Shown here: one piece after another, positions 7,563 through 9,635 of the stretch | Numbering within the stretch: the stretch's first letter is position 1 | Layout of the letters: each line of letters begins with the position of its first letter | Origin: Endozoicomonadaceae bacterium | GTDB taxonomy: Bacteria > Pseudomonadota > Gammaproteobacteria > Pseudomonadales > Endozoicomonadaceae | Length of the DNA stretch: 9,635 nucleotides | Direction: 5' to 3' | Assembly: GCA_015163815.1 (NCBI GenBank) | Contig: JAAOIJ010000016.1 | Location: forward strand, 1-9,635 | Notes under the pieces: generated by a model | What the model was told of the DNA's origin: nothing | The model's database searches: none | Seen by the model: only the letters and a program-made list of their open reading frames with translations | Made by a program: the position numbers and the translations under genes

Positions 7563-7591
7563 ATCTTAGAATAAGTGCAATATTCTGTCAA
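7563..7591 (-). promoter_or_regulatory. Candidate distal secA promoter
   Basis: On the minus strand a perfect TTGACA (7591-7586) is followed after 17 bases by TAAGAT (7568-7563; 4 of 6 matches). The transcript would have a leader of about 245 bases before secA. Two small inverted repeats lie just upstream of the -35 box. Confidence 0.45.
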
Positions 7592-7621
7592 TTCTCATCA
7601 ACAACATCTATTGATGTTAAC

Positions 7622-7634
7622 CTGAATCATTCAG
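7622..7634. repeat. 13-base palindrome upstream of the distal secA promoter
   Basis: CTGAAT-C-ATTCAG is a perfect palindrome about 30 bases upstream of the candidate distal -35 box. Its position would suit an operator, but I cannot match it to a known regulator. Confidence 0.3.
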
Positions 7635-7663
7635 AAGCGATTTTTTAGATTGAATGCATGCTT

Positions 7664-7706
7664 TAGAAAAAGAAACAGTACTGACATTTCAAAACATGCA
7701 GTACTA
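7664..7706 (-). terminator. Rho-independent terminator of ftsZ
   Basis: On the minus strand AGTACTG and CAGTACT pair over 7 bp, extendable by CAT/ATG with one bulged base, around a loop. A T-rich tract (GTTTCTTTTTCT) follows. It begins 18 bases after the ftsZ stop. It indicates that ftsZ and secA are mostly transcribed separately. Confidence 0.75.
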
Positions 7707-7723
7707 TTTTTGACCGCATTTCA

Positions 7724-8905
7724 TTAGTCAGTTAAATGTGTATTTCGACGTAAAAAAGCAGGAATATCTAAATATGCAGCCTCTTCAGTCATGTCTGTTG
7801 TCTCAGAATTGAGTTTTTCAGACACTGTTTCTTTCGGTGTGATGATCGATGTTGGTGTAATAATAGGTGCTGCTGGTTTGATTATATTGTTTGATTTTAA
7901 TTCAATTGTTTCATGCGTCTGTTCGATATGATTTGAGGCCTGTTTTTCAATGGCTTTTAGTCCTGTTGCAACAACTGTGACACGAATTTCTTCATTCATA
8001 TCTGGATCAATGACGGTTCCAATAACAACAGTCGCATTATTAGATGAGAATTGCTTAATGATTTCACCAACAGCATTGAATTCTCCAATAGAAAAATCTA
8101 AACCTGCAGTAATATTCACTAAGACACCACAAGCGCCATTTAAATCAATTTCATCCAGTAATGGGCTTCGAATAGCTGCTTCAGCTGCTTCTATTGCACG
8201 ATTAGAACCTGATCCATAACCACTGCCCATCATAGCCATCCCCATTTCAGACATGACAGTTCTGACATCAGCAAAGTCAACATTAATCATGCCGGGTCGT
8301 GTAATTAAATCTGAAATACCTTGCACTGCGCCTAATAAGATATCATTTGCTGCAGAAAAAGCAGATAGTAAACTAGAGTCTTTACCTAAAACACTTAATA
8401 GTTTCGCATTCGGAATCACAATTAAAGAATCGACACTTTCTGCTAATTCTTTTAATCCTTGTTCAGCTAATGCCATGCGACGTGCTCCTTCAAATGGGAA
8501 TGGTTTTGTCACAACAGCCACGGTTAAAATACCCATTTCTTTAGCAATTTGTGCAACAATGGGTGCAGCTCCTGTACCTGTTCCACCTCCCATGCCAGCA
8601 GTAATAAACACCATATCTGCATCTTTTAAAGTATTCGAAATACGTTCTTTATCTTCTAAAGCAGAAATACGTCCAATTTCAGGATTCGCTCCTGCACCTA
8701 ATCCTTTTGTAATATCAGTCCCTAATTGTATGGTTGTTGACACGCCTACATTAATTAAAGCTTGTGCATCAGTATTAGCTACGATAAATTCCACACCTTC
8801 GATATGATTTCGAAGCATGTGATTAACAGCATTACCGCCACCACCACCGACACCCATGACTTTAATGGTTGCATTTTGTTTGATTGCAGTTTCTAATTCG
8901 AACAT
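7724..8905 (-). CDS. ftsZ: Cell division GTPase FtsZ
   Basis: FtsZ is the tubulin-like GTPase that polymerises at mid-cell into the division ring. With the start at 8905 the protein has 393 residues. The GTP-binding GVGGGGGNAVNHM is at 18-30, and the tubulin signature GGGTGTG is at 106-112. The catalytic T7 loop NVDFAD (Asn208, Asp210, Asp213) completes the active site of the neighbouring subunit. After the C-terminal GTPase subdomain (ending near 320) a variable linker leads to the conserved tail LDIPAFLRR (379-387), which binds FtsA and ZipA. An in-frame TTG at 8923 would add six residues (MFRRPF), but AGGAG at 8917-8913 lies exactly 7 bases before the ATG at 8905 and MFELE is the usual family start. 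A terminator follows. ftsA is not upstream, so ftsZ stands alone. Confidence 0.98.
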   Translation of the reverse strand: MFELETAIKQNATIKVMGVGGGGGNAVNHMLRNHIEGVEFIVANTDAQALINVGVSTTIQLGTDITKGLGAGANPEIGRISALEDKERISNTLKDADMVFITAGMGGGTGTGAAPIVAQIAKEMGILTVAVVTKPFPFEGARRMALAEQGLKELAESVDSLIVIPNAKLLSVLGKDSSLLSAFSAANDILLGAVQGISDLITRPGMINVDFADVRTVMSEMGMAMMGSGYGSGSNRAIEAAEAAIRSPLLDEIDLNGACGVLVNITAGLDFSIGEFNAVGEIIKQFSSNNATVVIGTVIDPDMNEEIRVTVVATGLKAIEKQASNHIEQTHETIELKSNNIIKPAAPIITPTSIITPKETVSEKLNSETTDMTEEAAYLDIPAFLRRNTHLTD

Positions 8906-8917
8906 AAAGGGTCTCCT
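8903..8917 (-). promoter_or_regulatory. Ribosome binding site fixing the ftsZ start
   Basis: AGGAG at 8917-8913 with a 7-base gap to ATG (8905-8903) is the best ribosome site in the window. It lies inside the reading frame if the upstream TTG at 8923 is used, which argues against that longer start. Confidence 0.9.
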
Positions 8918-8980
8918 GAACAAATGGTACTATCCTTTGTAAACTTTTTATGATCATACTGATTATATTTGATGCTACTT

Positions 8981-9009
8981 TTATTATGATGACTTTTCAA
9001 GACTGTCTA
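8981..9009 (-). promoter_or_regulatory. Candidate ftsZ promoter
   Basis: On the minus strand TAGACA (9009-9004) matches 5 of 6 bases of a -35 box. CATAAT (8988-8983) lies at 15-bp spacing, or TAATAA (8986-8981) at 17 bp. A second TATAAT occurs closer to the gene (8967-8962) but lacks a good -35. The choice between them is uncertain. Confidence 0.3.
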
Positions 9010-9034
9010 GAATTAAGATAAATTCATAGAATGG

Positions 9035-9065
9035 AGAGAGTATGTGCTCTTCATATTCTCTTTTT
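9035..9065 (+). terminator. Strong plus-strand terminator without a gene
   Basis: AGAGAGTATG (9035-9044) and CATATTCTCT (9052-9061) form a 10-bp stem with one G-U pair. The loop has seven bases and the T-run continues to 9065. It points rightward, yet the neighbouring genes are all on the minus strand. It could end an unannotated small or antisense RNA, or be left over from a lost gene. Confidence 0.6.
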
Positions 9066-9473
9066 ATGATAACATCATATTGTACTTTAGTCGATTATTT
9101 ACAGGGTAAAGCGCTTAACATTCAATCATATATATATTTTATTGGATGATATGAATACACTATCTAAACATCTGTTACCATTTAAAAAAGAATAAAAAGT
9201 GCCAAATTGAGCATAAACTAAAGTTGTTTTTATGAATAGAAGAGGTTGACACAAACTCATGATATAAAAATGATTTTAAATCATCGATCAAGTCATTCAT
9301 TTAATCTAGAAAAGGCAGGACATATTTTGCATAACCTGAAGGAGAACTCCTACCGTGTGTTGATTTATTGTAAGGCTGTGTTTTCCATCTGCTTTGTGTA
9401 AAAAAACATATATAAACAGCCTGATTTGTATTCTATTTCTTTGATATTATAAGGTTTTTTATAAAGGGCATAT

Positions 9474-9635
9474 TCAAGCATGAAGCGCAATACCTAAAGG
9501 TTTTTCTATTCCTCGCATAACTTCATTAGGTGTTCGATAGTTTAACACTTTTCTAGGTCTATTATTGAGTGCTTTTTGAATCGCTAAAATCTCATCATTT
9601 TCTATGCCTATAAACTCTGTTTTCTTTGGCAGATA
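9474..9635 (-). CDS. IS30-family transposase, C-terminal 53 residues (cut by window edge)
   Basis: The minus-strand frame is open from the window edge to TGA at 9476-9474. It encodes LPKKTEF at the start, then IQKALNNRPRKVLNYRTPNEV, which in IS30-family DDE transposases directly follows the catalytic Glu. The ending GIALHA resembles the normal C-terminus of the family, so this end seems intact; the rest lies beyond 9635. The catalytic residues are outside the window. The terminal inverted repeat should lie just past the stop (roughly 9370-9474), but its outer end cannot be placed without the other end for comparison. The element reads towards ftsZ. Confidence 0.88.
   Translation of the reverse strand, partial: YLPKKTEFIGIENDEILAIQKALNNRPRKVLNYRTPNEVMRGIEKPLGIALHA

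Larger units (their letters stand above)
7311..7723. other. ftsZ-secA spacer where lpxC is normally found
   Basis: These 413 bases replace the roughly 900-base lpxC gene found between ftsZ and secA in most gammaproteobacteria. I saw no LpxC-like peptide in the minus-strand frames. The spacer holds the ftsZ terminator, two candidate secA promoters, a small hairpin (AACATC-tatt-GATGTT, 7603-7618) and a palindrome (7622-7634). Confidence 0.65.
8906..9473. other. Spacer upstream of ftsZ, where ftsA is normally found
   Basis: About 568 bases contain no gene that I can support, and I saw no FtsA-like peptide. The stretch holds candidate ftsZ promoter boxes and a plus-strand terminator. An inverted repeat AGGCTGT / ACAGCCT (9373-9379 and 9416-9422) may belong to the end of the IS30 element. 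The palindrome AGGAG-aa-CTCCT lies at 9340-9351. Confidence 0.55.

Noticed and set aside
7311..7723. Possible remnant of lpxC
   Set aside because: No LpxC-like peptide was seen in the minus-strand frames.
8253..8807. 184-codon open frame on the plus strand
   Set aside because: It is fully antisense to the conserved GTPase domain of ftsZ and has no recognisable motif; it is a shadow of ftsZ codon use.
8906..8923. Upstream TTG start for ftsZ adding six residues
   Set aside because: The sequence between holds the strong AGGAG site for the ATG at 8905, and FtsZ proteins normally begin MFEL.
1..9635. CRISPR arrays, tRNA or rRNA genes, defence or secretion systems
   Set aside because: No regularly spaced repeats, cloverleaf-like sequences or relevant protein families were seen on either strand.

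Overview
This is an AT-rich chromosomal segment from a bacterium with gammaproteobacterial-type housekeeping genes. It carries ParA (Soj) and ParB (Spo0J), a Mip/FkpA-type lipoprotein peptidyl-prolyl isomerase, SecA and FtsZ. The proteins look gammaproteobacterial: the isomerase has the Mip/FkpA two-domain layout, SecA ends in a CxC-x8-CH zinc site, and FtsZ has the DIPAFLR tail. About 27% of the window lies outside genes, the intergenic stretches are 225-728 bases long, and both edges cut into insertion sequences. This suits a reduced, IS-loaded genome such as a host-associated Legionellales-like lineage; that lineage guess is inference and no genus can be assigned.

Layout. 1-343 (minus): N-terminal part of an IS5-family transposase, with a frame break at a run of seven A. 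344-1071: AT-rich spacer with a candidate parA promoter and small inverted repeats. 1072-2840 (plus): parA and parB, overlapping by one base. 2841-3065: spacer with an imperfect hairpin. 3066-3965 (plus): Mip-like lipoprotein, followed by a strong terminator at 4004-4054. 4055-4589: spacer with a doubtful 60-codon ORF and an orphan hairpin. 4590-7310 (minus): secA. 7311-7723: spacer with two candidate secA promoters and the ftsZ terminator. 7724-8905 (minus): ftsZ, starting at 8905 on a clear AGGAG site. 8906-9473: spacer with an orphan plus-strand terminator. 9474-9635 (minus): C-terminal end of an IS30-family transposase.

How the genes relate. ParA/ParB segregate the chromosome, FtsZ builds the division ring, SecA drives protein export, and the isomerase helps fold exported proteins. 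ftsZ and secA keep their usual order and orientation from the end of the division/cell-wall (dcw) cluster, but lpxC is absent between them and ftsA is absent upstream. parAB is likewise separated from its usual gidA-rsmG and atp neighbours. I read this as erosion and rearrangement of ancestral clusters.

I found no new multi-gene system here. The points most worth following are the lpxC gap, the unusual acidic-tailed Asp+2 lipoprotein isomerase, the A7 frame break in the IS5 transposase, and the plus-strand terminators with no gene in front of them.
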